Made by a program: the position numbers and the translations under genes. DNA of 64,000 nt, from positions 25,342,001 through 25,406,000 of the forward strand of contig NC_045131.1 in NCBI RefSeq assembly GCF_007655135.1, read 5' to 3'. Source of the DNA: Punica granatum. Taxonomy: Eukaryota; Streptophyta; Magnoliopsida; Myrtales; Lythraceae. Under the pieces are notes generated by a model. That model did not search any database. It saw only the letters and a program-made list of their open reading frames with translations, and was not told where the DNA came from. Position 1 is the first letter of the stretch; every line of letters starts with the position of its first letter. Of this stretch, positions 12,214-24,139 are shown piece after piece.

Positions 12214-14822
12214 TTCTTTCCGCTCTATTTTTTTCATGCAGTTGGGATTTGTTTTATGCCCCGTGTATTTGTTGGAAACTCCTCGACTTTGCATTGCGTG
12301 GTCGCTTTAGTGTGCCTTACCCTATTTCGCGAGGGCCGGCCTTTCATGGAGATTTGGCTCCTAGATATTCGGAAGCCGAACTTCGTGTTGCTCGTCCTTG
12401 CAAACTTTACAAATGATTTCCCCTATCGTCTAAGAAGAAGAATAAGATTTGCCCTGGGGTGCAGGTGACCGAGATTGCCCCGGCATGAGTGTTGAACGCG
12501 GATGCCCCGGTCTTCATGGTCTGCGTCGGACGCCGTTCCTGACCGTGTCTTGTCGCTCCCTTGGAGGGTGCCCCTAGGAGGATAGGTGCACTTAAAGTCG
12601 GCGTACGTGCTTTGCTTCGGGGGCCATGCTTGCTATCGACTGAGATGGTTGGGTTGACAGCATGTGGCTCACTCAGTCGTTTTTGTCTTCGGCTTCATTA
12701 AAGGGGGGGGGGGTGGTACTTCCGCATCAAGCCTCTTTCCTGTCGAAGTATAGGGAGAGAGACCCGATAGAAGTTCTCGTGGAGGTGTGAACCCGTGTAT
12801 CGCTCTTTGCTTGTAGTCGGCGTGCCCCTGTGAAGGATGACAAAGAAGATGATGTATTAGATGATTATACGGTGAAATATGTTGTAAGAAATGTAAGGTG
12901 GACCCATGGGAAATTCCCTCATCCAGCGTGCGACCCATGGGGTGCCGCGCGTGGAGGACACTCAATTTCGGGAGTCCGGTCATCGCCACGCTGGAGCAAT
13001 TAGACTGTGACTGGGAACCGCATAGTTGTACTTTCCCCTATTGCGGGTTGGTCTGCGCAGCCGTCCTAGGGAAAGCTCGAGGAGCCAAGTCCCATTGGGA
13101 CATGCGAGTCGGACAGGTCCAACAGAACCAATAGGGCGTCTTCCAGACTGTTCAAGTGCCCCTTGAATGGTTCGTTTATGCTGAGAGCTTGTTTGGAAAT
13201 GCGAATAAATGTAAAAGAGCATTTGAAGGAGAGTGTGTGTTGCCCCGGTAGCAGGTCGGTGGCCATAGCGGAGGGTGGGTTGGGCTCATTCTTCGATCGG
13301 CAGTGTGATCGTGCTGGATGCCTCGTGGCGGGTAGGCTGGGACATGCTATGTTCGTTGGAGTTGTCACCTGTGATCTTTCGTGGAGGGAAGGTCGGTCCT
13401 CAGTGTTTGGATTCCGAGGAGGTAGCAGAGAAGTGTTTCCTGTCTCGATTTTAGAATTCAGATTGCCTTCTTGTCGGTTATTTCCTGCAATAAGAAAAGG
13501 GGAACGATGAAGGAGCAAACTATGTTCGCAATTTCAACGTAAGGGCGCAGGGGATCGAACTAGCCTGGTAGGCGTCGTGCGAGTGCGCCGGAGGTATGTG
13601 CATGGGTAAGGTGGAGGCATGCTCGCACGATGCAGAAGGACGCACTAGGTTGTGCTGGTGGATGTGCTCAGTTGCGCGAAGAGACGTGTGCTCTTGATCA
13701 CGCGATGATGCTTGGTTGCGCGGGATTAGTGAGAAGGTAACTTTGCCAAGGAAGGTGGATCGGCCCTCGGGTCACGGCTTGCCTTACCGTGAAAGTCGTG
13801 ATTGGTCTACTTGCGAAGAAGGTCTTCACTCACTTGCATGGTGGGACGTTAGCTGTTATGCAAAATAGTAAATGAGTAGGATATATGCGATGCGTGAGTT
13901 TTTCAAAACTAATGCCGCCATTCACATTGACTCAAAACGATCAAAGTACAATGTAAATTTTGTAAAATAAAGCCTTAAGCCAGTCTTCCACCACAATCGG
14001 AGTTTGATTGAGCGCGGCATTGGATTTCTGTAGCGGGTTTGAGCGAGCTTCCTCTGAGATTGTGGTTGGCCGACTAGTTCCTCATCTTTCTCAGCAGCTT
14101 TATCGGCGAAGGTGATTGATCATGTTGTTGGTGAGGTCGACTATAGTAGCTGTGCCTGAAGTGGGGGATGTTCTAGCAGATGAACCGGTCTTTGTTTGTG
14201 GAGACCCGGTGGGACCCTCGTGTGTTGACAGACTTTGTCGAGGCACGAGCAAGAGGCCGAGCAAGGTCTCTTACCAAGACGAAAGGAAGACTGACTTAGG
14301 ACTCGTCCATATGAATGACACCCTAATTTTGAAAAACAGATGATGTATGTGTGCGAAGAAAGTAAATGCCCACGGCTTAATACAAATTACAAGGTACATC
14401 GCTCTTGAAACAGAAAAGACTCAAATGGCACGCAGGCCGACTCGATGGACTGTTCGTCGAAGCCGGGTTGGAGGATGGCATGGAGCTCCTACAGAATGCA
14501 TGGTTTCAGTGCTACAGGGATCGTGCTACGTAAGGATGGGGGCTCCCGACTCAAGGGTGTCAATTCCTTGAAATCGAGCGAGATTCTTTTCAAGGCCTAA
14601 GCGACAGTCGAACTGCGCGCCGTACCCCTACTTCGAACCCCTATCTAACCTATGCTCCTATTACTGGTCGTGGGACGCGACCCATAAGTACCTACAGTTA
14701 TCATGATATGCAATGCGAGTGCATAAATAAAAGTGCGTAAAGTAAATAAGCGGGAAATTACGAAAAGCGGTAAATAAACAAGCAAACAAAGCAAGCGAGA
14801 ACGAGCCCGAACCCTCTAAGTG

Positions 14823-14840
14823 TCCCCAGTGGAGTCGCCA
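14823..14840 (-). other. Primer binding site of the Tat-like element
   Basis: The minus strand reads TGGCGACTCCACTGGGGA beginning 3 nt after the LTR end ...GGGTGCGCACA. This sequence type is the usual PBS of Tat/Ogre elements (recalled as complementary to a tRNA-Arg 3' end). It fixes the element's orientation as minus. Confidence 0.65.
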
Positions 14841-14843
14841 AGC

Positions 14844-17802
14844 TGTGCGCACCCGAATTTCGTCTCGTCCGAGCATGCATGCGCGCGTCTAAATGCAACA
14901 CGCCTTGGGAGTGTCCACCTTCCCGGGGACGCGCGACGGGCGCACGTGAGAAGGAGTCGCCGCTTGCCATTTTACAACCCGAAGGTTGAGGGCCGGCAAG
15001 TTACCCGGGTCTAGGGGTACGGGGTACACCTAAGATGCTAAGGCAATGGTCTGTACGAAACCGAAAATTCCGAATTCGGGGGTTCTATTACGTGTGGGCC
15101 TATATCCCACACGCCCTTTCGGTACTCTAGCTTGTCTAGGCTTGCCATTTTAATTTAATTACCACTTTATTAAGTTTCGCTCATCTTATGCGTTTTGACA
15201 CCGTAAATTCGAAGAAACACTCTGATCGTCCACTCTCCGACCGGGATTTTACATGAATATATATATAATATAAAACCTTACATTGTTCTCTCAAATAAAT
15301 AAAAGACAAGCAACAATGACTAAATCCCGGTCGGTTCACATTAGGCCATAATTTCACTCATGCTCACCGTATAGTTTGGAAAAGACCGAAAATTAAATTA
15401 AATGCGCACTCAGTGTATGGGGGTATTAGACCCCGTGATCGACAGTTATAGGCGTTGGACCCAGTGTGAATCGAGTCCTAAAGGATTAGGCTCGATCCGC
15501 ATAACAATCAAGTGCAAAAGATGTAACAAGCAAGCTCAAATAAGCAATCAATGGGGTTTTGTTATCGCCGAATTTACGTGAATTAACTGATTATTAACCG
15601 AGGTATCTTGACATACAAATCCTACCTTAAAACAAACAAAAGGGGTGATAGATAGGGCATGTAGCATTCAGCATTATTTAAACGGACCCGACAGACGTGA
15701 TGTCCATAGTCAAGTCTCGAATGTGTAGGTTGTTTTTAGATTATTCTGTATCACGACAATATGGCTTTTACAGATTAAAAGTATTTTCACCTAAAACCCA
15801 AAAACCTAACCCTCTAATTGACTATTGCCCATGTTTGATTTAAGCCAAGTTTGTGATTAATTTGTTTTCCCATGTTTTGACCAATTCTATGCACAAACTT
15901 ACGCTAGGATTACGGCAAGACAAGAACCGGTAATCATGCTCTTAAATCGGTAAATATGTATGTGCATGAAAATCAAGATTACGTTGTACGTATTTCGGTG
16001 CTTTTGAAATTGTGAATTTTGAAAAGGGCATGACTAACAGTTCTTGAACTGTCGACGTGATTACAAATTATTAATCAATTCGTGCAATTCATTTAAACAA
16101 AATCAAGTGATTTAATTTAGCCAAATTTAACGTCTCGATTATCCCGTATGTAGAATTTTAGGTTAATTAAAAATTTGCTGAGTGCTTTAGTCTACGAATT
16201 TCGAGCCGTCGAGATAGCCATTGGTTGACTGCCCGATAAACTCTAATTTCCGACATGGTCACATTGTATACAATTACAAATTGAAGTATTTAAATGGGGC
16301 ACATACATTGTTGGTGGGTGATCCAAGTAGGAAGGGGTCGGATATTTTTAGAAAATGTCCAGGGGACTGAATTGAACGATTTTAAAAGAGCAGGGACTGA
16401 TTTGAAAATTCGGATGAAGTTTCGGGGACCGATTTGAAAATTCTGAAAAATTGGGGATTATGTAAAAATTACTGAAAATATCCCAGGACTTGTTTAAAAC
16501 GAATTTGAAAATCTGGACTGATCTGGAAACGAAAAAAATGGCCCCAGGACTAAACTGAAACAGCTTGGAAAGTTCCTTGGGATGCTTAAAAATTCTGGGA
16601 ATTCCAGGACTGATTGGAAAATAGTAAAATGACTGGGACTTGATTGAAAAGAAATTTTGAAATTCGGGGCAGATCTGAAAAAGGTGAAAAAGGCCCCGGG
16701 ACTAAACTGAAACAACTTGAAAAGTTCTTTGGGATGCTTGAAAAATTCTGAAAAATCCAAGGACTGATTGGAAAATAGTGAAATGACCGGGACTTGATTG
16801 AAAATAATTTTTAGAGTTTGGGGTAGATCTGAAAAAAATAAAATGCGTCCTCTGGACTTAAATGTGACAAAACGGAAAGTTCACAAAATCGATTTCGAGA
16901 CAAATCCGATCACCCACGCGACCCAAGAACACTCATTTCACATTATATCCATCAAGCATTAATATTCAAGAAAGGAGCCCTAATCATGCCACTAAGTCGA
17001 GAATTTACCTAGTCCGGAAAGTTGAGGGGCTTCTCTGTAAAATAAAAATAAAAATAAAACTGTTGGACGAATTGGGCCGGGTCGTGACGGGCCGAACTGG
17101 GCCGGTTGAGCTGGACTGGGCCGCTGGAATTCGGACTGGGCCGAATGGAATTTGGACTGGGTTGGGTCGATGGACGCCGATTGGGCTGGGCCACTAGACG
17201 CCGGTTGGGCTAGGTTGACACGAGCCGGGTTGCTGGTGCTCACGGGTGTCTCCTGTGCAACCCAAGAAAAACGGAAATCGACCCGGTTAGAACGAGGGAG
17301 AAACCGAGGAGAAAGGACGTGGTTCGGGGCGGTGGCGACTGGTCGCGGTGAGCTGGGGGCGTGAGGAGGACAAGCTGAGAGTCTTCGAGCGAGAGCGAGC
17401 CGAGGGAGAGCCGAGGACGAGTTGAGGAGGAGAGAGCCGGAGCTGAGGGAATTTTTCGAGTGAGTTCAGGGAGCCGAGCGGCCGGTGTCCGGGCTCGGGG
17501 AGCTGTGGGCGTCCGAGAGGATAAAACCAGCTGAGAGTTTTTTTTCCATCGCCCAAGACTCGAGCTGCGGGTGTCCTTTTTTTTTCCGAAGAGAATCCGC
17601 TGAATCGAACTCCAGCTCCGAGTTTTTTCAGGGCTTTTTTGAGCTGAAAGTTTTTTCGTTTTTTTTTCGAGAATAAGCGAGCTGAGAGGATCTTTTGCTC
17701 GTGAGCTAGAGATTTCTTTTCCTTGAGAGAATCGGCCAGCTCCGGGATTTTTTCGTTTGTCCGTTTTCCAAATCCCAAGCTGCGGGTTTTTCTCCAAAAG
17801 AG

Positions 17803-17868
<66 letters not shown>

Positions 17869-18425
17869 GCACGATTCCGTTGGCGTGTGCAGAGGGAGGT
17901 CAGGCTCGAGTTCAATCGGCACCGGGGTCACGGGATCGCGTCCCTGCCAGAAGAAGAAAAAAGAAACAAAGAAAGCAAAACGTGAAGAGAACAGAGGAAG
18001 AAGAAGAACAGGAAAAGGGGCAATAGGGTCAACCCCGTTTGACCATTCTTTTTTTTTTTTTTTCGAATTCGACGCGCGTATAAAATTGAAAATTATGTCT
18101 TTTTGATCGAACGTCGGAAAATTAATTCGAGATCGCCCTCGTGCTCAGAAAAATTCGTTGATCGATATTATGCGATGAATTTATTTTCAATCTCGAATTT
18201 TGTCCCGAATTTTTGAAAATTGACGTCGATGTATGCGAAATTCGAAAACGTCCCAAACGGTATTATTTTTGAAAATAATCATAAAATTGGTATTAAAGTA
18301 GGAAAATTTGCTATTTCCAAAACTTCGTGAATGCTCAAGTAATTAATCAGAAATACTTCCCTCACGGGTAGCAAAATGACGATTTTGTATCTCTGGAGCC
18401 GGTGGACCAAAATTGGGTGTTGACA
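14844..18425 (-). repeat. 5' LTR of the 13.2-kb Tat-like element
   Basis: This is 3582 bp, the partner of 5266-8706, and the promoter-bearing LTR in the element's own orientation. It starts (minus strand) TGTCAACACCC and ends GGTGCGCACA. It has a long (GA)n run at 17805-17863, and about 100 bp at 18289-18390 and 36 bp near 17932-17970 that the 3' LTR lacks. The minus-strand frames at 17240-17931 (210-214 codons, Leu/Ser runs encoded by the microsatellite) are not credible genes. Confidence 0.88.
17805..17863. repeat. (GA)n microsatellite inside the 5' LTR
   Basis: About 29 GA units. The partner LTR has only about 7 (near 8232-8246), so the repeat expanded or contracted after insertion. Confidence 0.95.
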
Positions 18426-18430
18426 CATCT

Positions 18431-19149
18431 ATTGAATATCCCTTGGATACTGTATAATTTCAACACATACCATCGTGACTGAAATTTTGAATTAAGAGTA
18501 TTTTTTAAATTGATTATGAGGAGGATATAGAAGCACTATTAGTTATGATAGCTTGTTTGGAGAGAGGGATTAGACTTAATGGAAATTGAGAGGATTCAGA
18601 TAGAATTTTATTAACAAGGCCTAATTTATGAAGATTATTATTTGAAATTCTTAATTCTTCTGCTTATAAGAAATCAATTTATTTTTAAAAAGTTGTGAAA
18701 AGTGCTTATTAAAAATAAGCCCATGCAACATATGGGTTTGAAAGCTAGTATATATATATAACCCCGACTTTCATGAATTAATAGGGTCATAGAGGTAAAT
18801 ATTATAATACGTTAGGGATGAAAATCTAACTCTATTCTATATTGATATACATATTTATTTAAATGCAACGTAACAAATAGTGGCACAATTGTAGATTATA
18901 TAATTAAGAACTTATAAATAAAAATAATTAATAAAAATGCATAAAACTTAATAATTTTAATATATATGAAATAATATGTAAGTGGATTAAATATGACTAA
19001 ATTAATAATAAACGAATAAAAAATAAGAGTTTCTAAATAAAAATTCAATAATTTTAATATATATGCATAAATATGTTGGAGGTGAAATATTTAATTTAAT
19101 ATATCCTCAAAACTTAAGATAATGACAAAATTATCCTCAAAACTTGGCA
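18431..19149. other. AT-rich part of copy A right of the LTR element
   Basis: It matches 36753-37498 in copy B. No gene is present. It contains the Helitron-like terminus annotated at 18720-18748. Homology to copy B ends at about 19149. Confidence 0.75.
18720..18748 (+). mobile_element. Helitron-like 3' terminus (copy A)
   Basis: Hairpin CCCATGCAACATATGGG, then 8 nt TTTGAAAG, then CTAG followed by T. This matches the Helitron 3' pattern on the plus strand. The copy B equivalent is 37044-37072, with one stem substitution. The 5' end was not located. Confidence 0.55.
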
Positions 19150-19429
19150 TTATTATTGGTAATATTTATGTTGTTAAACTTGTGACGTTGCCCAATTTGG
19201 TTGGGAAATGTAACAATAGGTTTGATGATTATGGTGCAATAATCATTTTCGACATAATTATATGATGTAATTCTTGAGTTTACAATCATATTTATTGTAA
19301 TTGTTTGGGTTTGATTAAGATAAATTTCACGACAGTATCCTAATAACAAACTCACAGCCTGTTGATAGACAAAAAAAACCATCTGAGCATCAGGCTGCTT
19401 CGTCAAGGAGATTCTAGGCTAACACATAC

Positions 19430-19810
19430 GTGAGTCCTCCCATGATGATGTTAGGTGACGTTTGTTAACGTCGGCGTAGTTTACTTGAGGCCGATGTTAG
19501 CATGGATAGTCACGGGGTGGTCACACCCAACGTGTACCAAACATCGCCATAGTTAGGTCTAGGGCTACCTATACAAACGTCACCCTAGGTGGTTCTCCAC
19601 CGACTAGGAGTTACAGCCACTACTATTATGGGTTGGCACAGGCGAGTCTCTGATGATGTTTTTTATAAATGTCGCGAAGCCCTATCCTAACTGGACCTTA
19701 GGCGACCCATAGCTAAACGTCGGCACAAACGTCGCATGATCTCTCACGATGCCTTTATGTGTCACCCTAGGTCTTAGCATGGGTTGCCCTAGACCCTTTT
19801 TCTTGTAGTG
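19430..19810. mobile_element. CACTA transposon terminal fragment
   Basis: It ends at 19810 with CCCTTTTTCTTGTAGTG, the reverse complement of the canonical CACTACAAGAAAAAGGG terminus. The 370 bp before it carry subterminal-type motifs (ACGTCGGCG, AACGTCACCCTAGG, AACGTCGC) in both orientations. I could not find the opposite terminus, so it appears truncated or rearranged on the left. No transposase is present. Confidence 0.6.
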
Positions 19811-20934
19811 GTAGAGTTTAGGTGGGAATTTCTAGTCATTTAGGACGATGCATGAGTGAATCCATAGGCCTGACACAATAAATTCTGTCTCCAAGAAGCC
19901 TACTACTACCCACATGTGATTCCTCCCTTTCTCAACCAAACATCAAACCCATATTCCCAAAAAGAGGTCATCTGTGATTGATTGTGCGCATTTATGCCGA
20001 AATTAGTGCAAAAGCACTCATCGTTGAAAGTCCTTGAAATGCCCTTAATGACTCAAGGTCCAAGGGATCATTAGGACGAGAGATAACCCCATTACAGTAA
20101 GCATGAGAACGAGCGATCCTACCCACGCTGAGAAAATCCACTCCAATTTCTTAGCTCGGTGGTGAGCTAAATTATCCTTACAAAATGAACTTGAGTGAGA
20201 GCATTATTAATGAGTTGATCTCCATTTTAGGGAGAATATTGATCTTCTCCCACAATACTTGCCTATTGAAGCTGACTATTAGACATTGATTCACAGTCTC
20301 ATCTCATGGCTCAAGAGTTTTTTTACAAAAAGCAAAATGCTTTGCTATTTAGGAAAAGTTAAATTAGATGAAAAGTCCTACTGAAGTGGGTCATGATTTC
20401 TACATCCTACTGGCCAATAAAAAGATTTCTCAACTTATTTATCAAAAGACACAAGAATGCATATCCATTGAGGAAAACAAATTTGATAGAGCCTATTGAA
20501 GGTCATCTAGGGGTTCAAATCCATTGCAAGGGTTGACAAAGGACAATTTCTTGAACTCTCTGTTCTGTCAAACTTTCATTGAGTTTGGTATTTTGAACAT
20601 ACCAACTAACCTCCTTTTTCTCCACAGGTTTCTCAAGCCATGGTGGGGCAATTAAATCATTGAACTTGACGGGCAGAAGGGATACCCATTTGCTCATCAA
20701 ACAAGAAAAATCTCAATTTCAGCACTCAAGCAGGAGAACAAGGGAGCCTATGAGATGAATCGCAACATTTGTCAAGGAAATACGGACTTTGATAAATTAA
20801 AAAAAAAATCACGACATTTGTCCAAGAAGCACTGAAGACGAAGGACACTAATCACTTTTTTTCCAAAAATAGTTTCGCACGTGACAAACTTTTGAAAAGT
20901 CCATCTTTGCAAACCGTTTCAGTCAAAAATTTCG
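19811..20934. other. Unassigned sequence, one unrecognised open frame
   Basis: A minus-strand open frame at 20515-20700 (61 codons) begins with MMSKWVSLLPVKFNDL and has a natural-looking composition, but I do not recognise it. It could be an exon relic or chance. The rest has no open frame of note and no clear repeat. Confidence 0.3.
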
Positions 20935-21545
20935 GTCAGCGATTGGTAACGTTTCCCATTCGCATATCCACATCCCGACTAGTAGATAGCATAGTGGAAG
21001 ACATGTGTTTCGCCATTCCTATTTTAAAACTCGGTTAGCGGGTGGAAGTGTTACCCACTCACATATCGAAAAATTGACCAGTGAATAGCATGTGTTTCCC
21101 CATTCATAAGTCAAACACTGACTAGTGCACGACATGTGTTTCTCTGTTCACAAGTCAAAACTCGGTCAGCGGGTGGAAGTGTTACCCACTTGCAAATCAA
21201 AACTTCGACCAATGGACCATATGTGTTTCCTCGTTCAAAAGTCAAATCCCGACGTGTGGACGGCATGTGTTTCCCCGTTTACAAGTCAAAACTCGGTTAG
21301 CAGGTGAAGTTTTACCTACTAGCAGATCGAAACAACGACCAATGAACGATATGTGTTTCCCCGTTCATAAGTCAAATCCTGTGACTAGTGGACAACATGT
21401 GTTTCCCCATTCACAAGTCAAAACTCGATCAACGGGCGGTAGTGTTTCTCAATCACAGATCAAAACTTCGACCAATGGGTGGCATGAGTTTCCTCGTTCA
21501 TAAGTTAAAATCTCAATCAATGGAAGGCACTGTTTCCAGTTGTGG
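20935..21545. repeat. Tandem array, about 132-bp higher-order unit
   Basis: The phrase AACTCGGTTAGCGGGTGG recurs near 21029, 21160, 21290 and 21423, so the period is 130-133 bp. Each unit comprises three diverged 44-bp subunits around CATGTGTTTCCCCGTTCA and AAGTCAAA. It may be the 3' repeat region of a decayed LTR element. Confidence 0.8.
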
Positions 21546-21547
21546 GC

Positions 21548-21715
21548 AAACTAAAATTTTCGAGCTCCTAGTGTGGCCAAACCAAAATTTTCGAGCCCTA
21601 GTGTGGCCAAACCGAATTCTCGATCCCCAGTGTGGCCAAATCAAAATTTTCAAGCCCCAGTGTGGCCAAACCAAGTTTTTCGAGCCCCAATGTGGGAAAA
21701 TCGATTTTCGAATCA
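21548..21715. repeat. Tandem array, about 33-bp unit
   Basis: There are five imperfect copies of a unit containing AGTGTGGCCAAACCAAAATT followed by TTCGAGCCCC. The array directly follows the 132-bp array. Open frames on both strands here (WPNQNF..., FGHTRAR...) are read-through of the repeat. Confidence 0.85.
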
Positions 21716-22347
21716 CCGTTATACAAAATTTGATTTCGTTTAAACTTTTAAATCGTTCTTTCATGCGAATCATATAATTTGATTTCTTCTTTTTTTTTTC
21801 AAAAGTCCTACAGGAATGACATCTCTATTAAGGGAAAGGGACATGGGAGTATCGCGCGAACAAGAAGCAAAGCCCGATGCTGGAATCGTTTTGTTTTGTC
21901 TTCAACCAATCGCCCTACGGACTGTGACCTGAAGAGGGGCAGCTGTAAGCATTTCGCTCCAGCCCGGGCTAGGTCTACCATTAGGAAGCACATTAAATCA
22001 TAAAGCGGATGAAAGCTTTTGGATCGCACATCAGAAGATGGGCTTTATAGAATAAACAGATAAGTTCTCGAGCGCTAAGTAGTTAATTTTAACTATCAGT
22101 GCCTATTTTGAAAATTATACGGGTTAATTGGCAATATTTCTTTCTCCCAGGACGCACGTGTAAAACAGACTTTGAAACGTGACGGGTTCACTCATACGAG
22201 ACCCTATTTTCAAACCCAATTGCTCGTATTTTTCATATAAGAAAGCACGATAAATTTTCTTTGATTTATATATTTTATACAATCGCACAAGGATTCGAGA
22301 CGGCGAAATCGATATTCTCACATATCGAAAATATTCATGTCATGGTG
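21716..22347. other. Unassigned sequence between repeats
   Basis: No gene or clear terminus was found. Short open frames at 21779-22029 on both strands have no recognised domain. Confidence 0.4.
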
Positions 22348-22978
22348 ATTTCTAGTTAAGAAATGTTTTCTAAACCCGAAGATATTTTTCGATAATTTTC
22401 CTTGCTCAAATGTCCTTTAAAATCCCGAACATGGTGAAAATGAAAGGTTTTTGAAAGTTTGAGGGCATATATATTATTTTTGCCCGATAAAACTAGTTCA
22501 ATTGAACTGGTTCAAGTCAGCTCCCACAATTTGGAAATTTAGGACAAAGGAGCGGTTCGCTCCCGCGTCCTTGTTTGAAGGCGCAGGTAATAACCATATC
22601 GCGCGGTTAGTAACCGCGCCCTAGGACCAATAGTCCCAAGGAAGAAGTTTGGACAGCTGGCCCTGTCTGGAGCTCTCATATTTTCAAAATAAAATTGTAT
22701 TTTGGTCCCTGAACTATGAGATTTTACAAAATGACGCCGACTCCCCTTTCCCTGTAAATAGAAGGTCATTTGCAGAATTAAGAACTTTTGGCCAACTTCG
22801 TGTGCTGAGATTCTGTCAAAATAACCCTAGAAATCACTAAATACACCAAGGTTCTCACATATCTAGTTGGATTTCGTGAGCTTGAGTGTGATTTCGTGAA
22901 CAAAGTGGTTGGCCTTTTCTTTGAGTTACAGTCACCTGCAATGTCGAGCTGGTTGTCTTCTTTACTCACTCTCGGCAT
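22348..22978. repeat. Dispersed repeat, copy 1 (second copy 58084-58716)
   Basis: These 630 bp match 58084-58716 at high identity. They begin near TTTCTAGTTAAGAAATG and run to ACTCACTCTCGGCAT. In the second copy the Tat-like LTR at 58717 inserted exactly after GGCAT, so this copy shows the empty site (continuing CGTGATG). Open frames such as 22649-22840 are present in both copies but have no recognised domain. It is probably part of a larger uncharacterised LTR element. Confidence 0.8.
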
Positions 22979-24129
22979 CGTGATGTATCTTTAGCTTGAA
23001 GTACAATAGCTGATTGTTAGGGAGCTCATATGGGTATTTAAGGGACTATTACTTGCAAGAGCCATGGATCATGGGAAGCGGTTTTCAGTCCACCACCTAA
23101 GTGGTTTTCATGGTTTATTCTCCCTCCCCCCCCTTTTTTTAAATCATTTGTTCTATTTTCTTTTGATTTTCTGAAAATTTTGCAAATAAAAATATTGTTC
23201 AACCAATCATGAGGTGCCACATGGATTGATTTAATGCCGTTAACTTCCGGTTGCGGTTTAGCACTAGAAATGTCCAATAAACTAAACGTTTAGGACTATT
23301 TGAGCCAAAACAATCATTTTAGGACTGAAGTTTTACTTTTGTCGTAGTTTTAGGACATTAACAATAATTTTCCCATAAATTTATTATAAAAATAATATAA
23401 TAACATATAGGCTCAAAGCTATTCATGTTACATCATTTTAGTTTTCATTAATTAACATAATTAAAGATTATTTTAACAAATCTATATATAATATATAATA
23501 GCAAAATGAAAAAACAGGTTTAATGACAAAAAAAAGAAGCAAATGTGTCGTTTTTTCAAACATAGGAAGATGCACATTCATAAATAATTATTTTAGGAAA
23601 GTAACTAACTGGAAAAGAGAATTATCTAAAGGCTATATAGTCGAGGAAAATTAATTATTTCCTTCACGTTAATTGTTATAACTAAAACTTATTAGTGGAA
23701 TCATCGATTTTTATTCAATGTTGCGATGGCAACTAAATAAATAATTTTAAATAGTTGTTTTTTTAAAAGATAATAAATTACTTAAGATAATTAAATTTGG
23801 AAACATAAATTTATTCTTGTTTACAAAATTTCTAATTTCAATTTAGTGATATGTATAGGCATTTTTTTTGCTGAATATTATAAACATAAACATAAATTAG
23901 AAAATATAAAATGTAAAATCGTAAAAGGTCAACGACTTACACTTATTAATGTATTTATCGAACAATATATATTGAAAATTGGCATATATTAACGTATCTC
24001 TACTTTGTTGTCATAAGAAAATTTAAGGGAAAAAGAAGATAATATCCATGAAAGAATATATGACATTTATATAAAAAGTAAAATTTTCTCCAAAAATATA
24101 GAGAATAAATATCAATTTTTGCATAAATG
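22979..24129. other. AT-rich intergenic, no gene seen
   Basis: All frames are closed at short intervals and no repeat structure beyond simple A/T-rich runs was recognised. Confidence 0.6.
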
Positions 24130-24139
24130 ATTTCTAAAA

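Larger units (their letters stand above)
10271..14822 (-). other. Non-coding interior of the Tat-like LARD
   Basis: This is 4.5 kb without any retroviral domain on either strand. I looked for zinc-knuckle, DSGA-type protease, Y-x-DD, RNase H and integrase HHCC/DDE motifs and saw none. The open frames (for example 13066-13518 minus, 11995-12468 plus) have no recognised domain. The base composition is higher in GC than the surrounding host DNA. The segment at 11800-11990 resembles sequence downstream of pol in the right-hand element, which supports descent from a coding relative. Confidence 0.6.
5266..18425 (-). mobile_element. Tat/Ogre-like non-autonomous LTR retrotransposon (LARD), complete
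   Basis: The element is flanked by a perfect 5-bp target duplication CATCT (5261-5265 and 18426-18430). The empty site in copy B reads straight across this position. Two long LTRs (5266-8706 and 14844-18425) share the ends TGTGCGCACCCG...GTTGACA. On the minus strand a primer-binding-site-like TGGCGACTCCACTGGGGA lies 3 nt inside the right LTR and a purine-rich tract abuts the left one, so the element is transcribed leftwards. The 6.1-kb interior has no recognisable gag, protease, RT, RNase H or integrase. Lineage assignment rests on this PBS type, LTR length and similarity to the pol-bearing element at 58717-64000. Confidence 0.88.
1..19149. repeat. Segmental duplication, copy A (interrupted by an LTR element)
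   Basis: The sequence from base 1 matches 28549 onward in the same orientation with scattered substitutions and small indels. The match can be followed to about 19149 (37498 in copy B), where the two diverge. Three large differences break it. Copy A has the 13.2-kb LTR element at 5266-18425. Copy B has an extra 2.64 kb (31145-33787) with a cysteine protease gene. Positions 3382-3827 here and 34468-35312 in copy B are unrelated. The left boundary is not visible because homology already exists at base 1. Without the LTR element, copy A is about 6 kb. No gene is seen in it. Confidence 0.92.

Noticed and set aside
11995..12468. 157-codon plus-strand open frame
   Set aside because: Lies in the non-coding LARD interior, opposite the element's direction, without any recognisable domain.
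17240..17931. 210-214-codon minus-strand open frames with Leu/Ser runs
   Set aside because: They lie inside an LTR and depend on a (GA)n microsatellite; the partner LTR has broken versions.
20935..21715. CRISPR array
   Set aside because: Units are continuous diverged tandem repeats with no constant repeat/unique spacer pattern, in a plant nuclear context.
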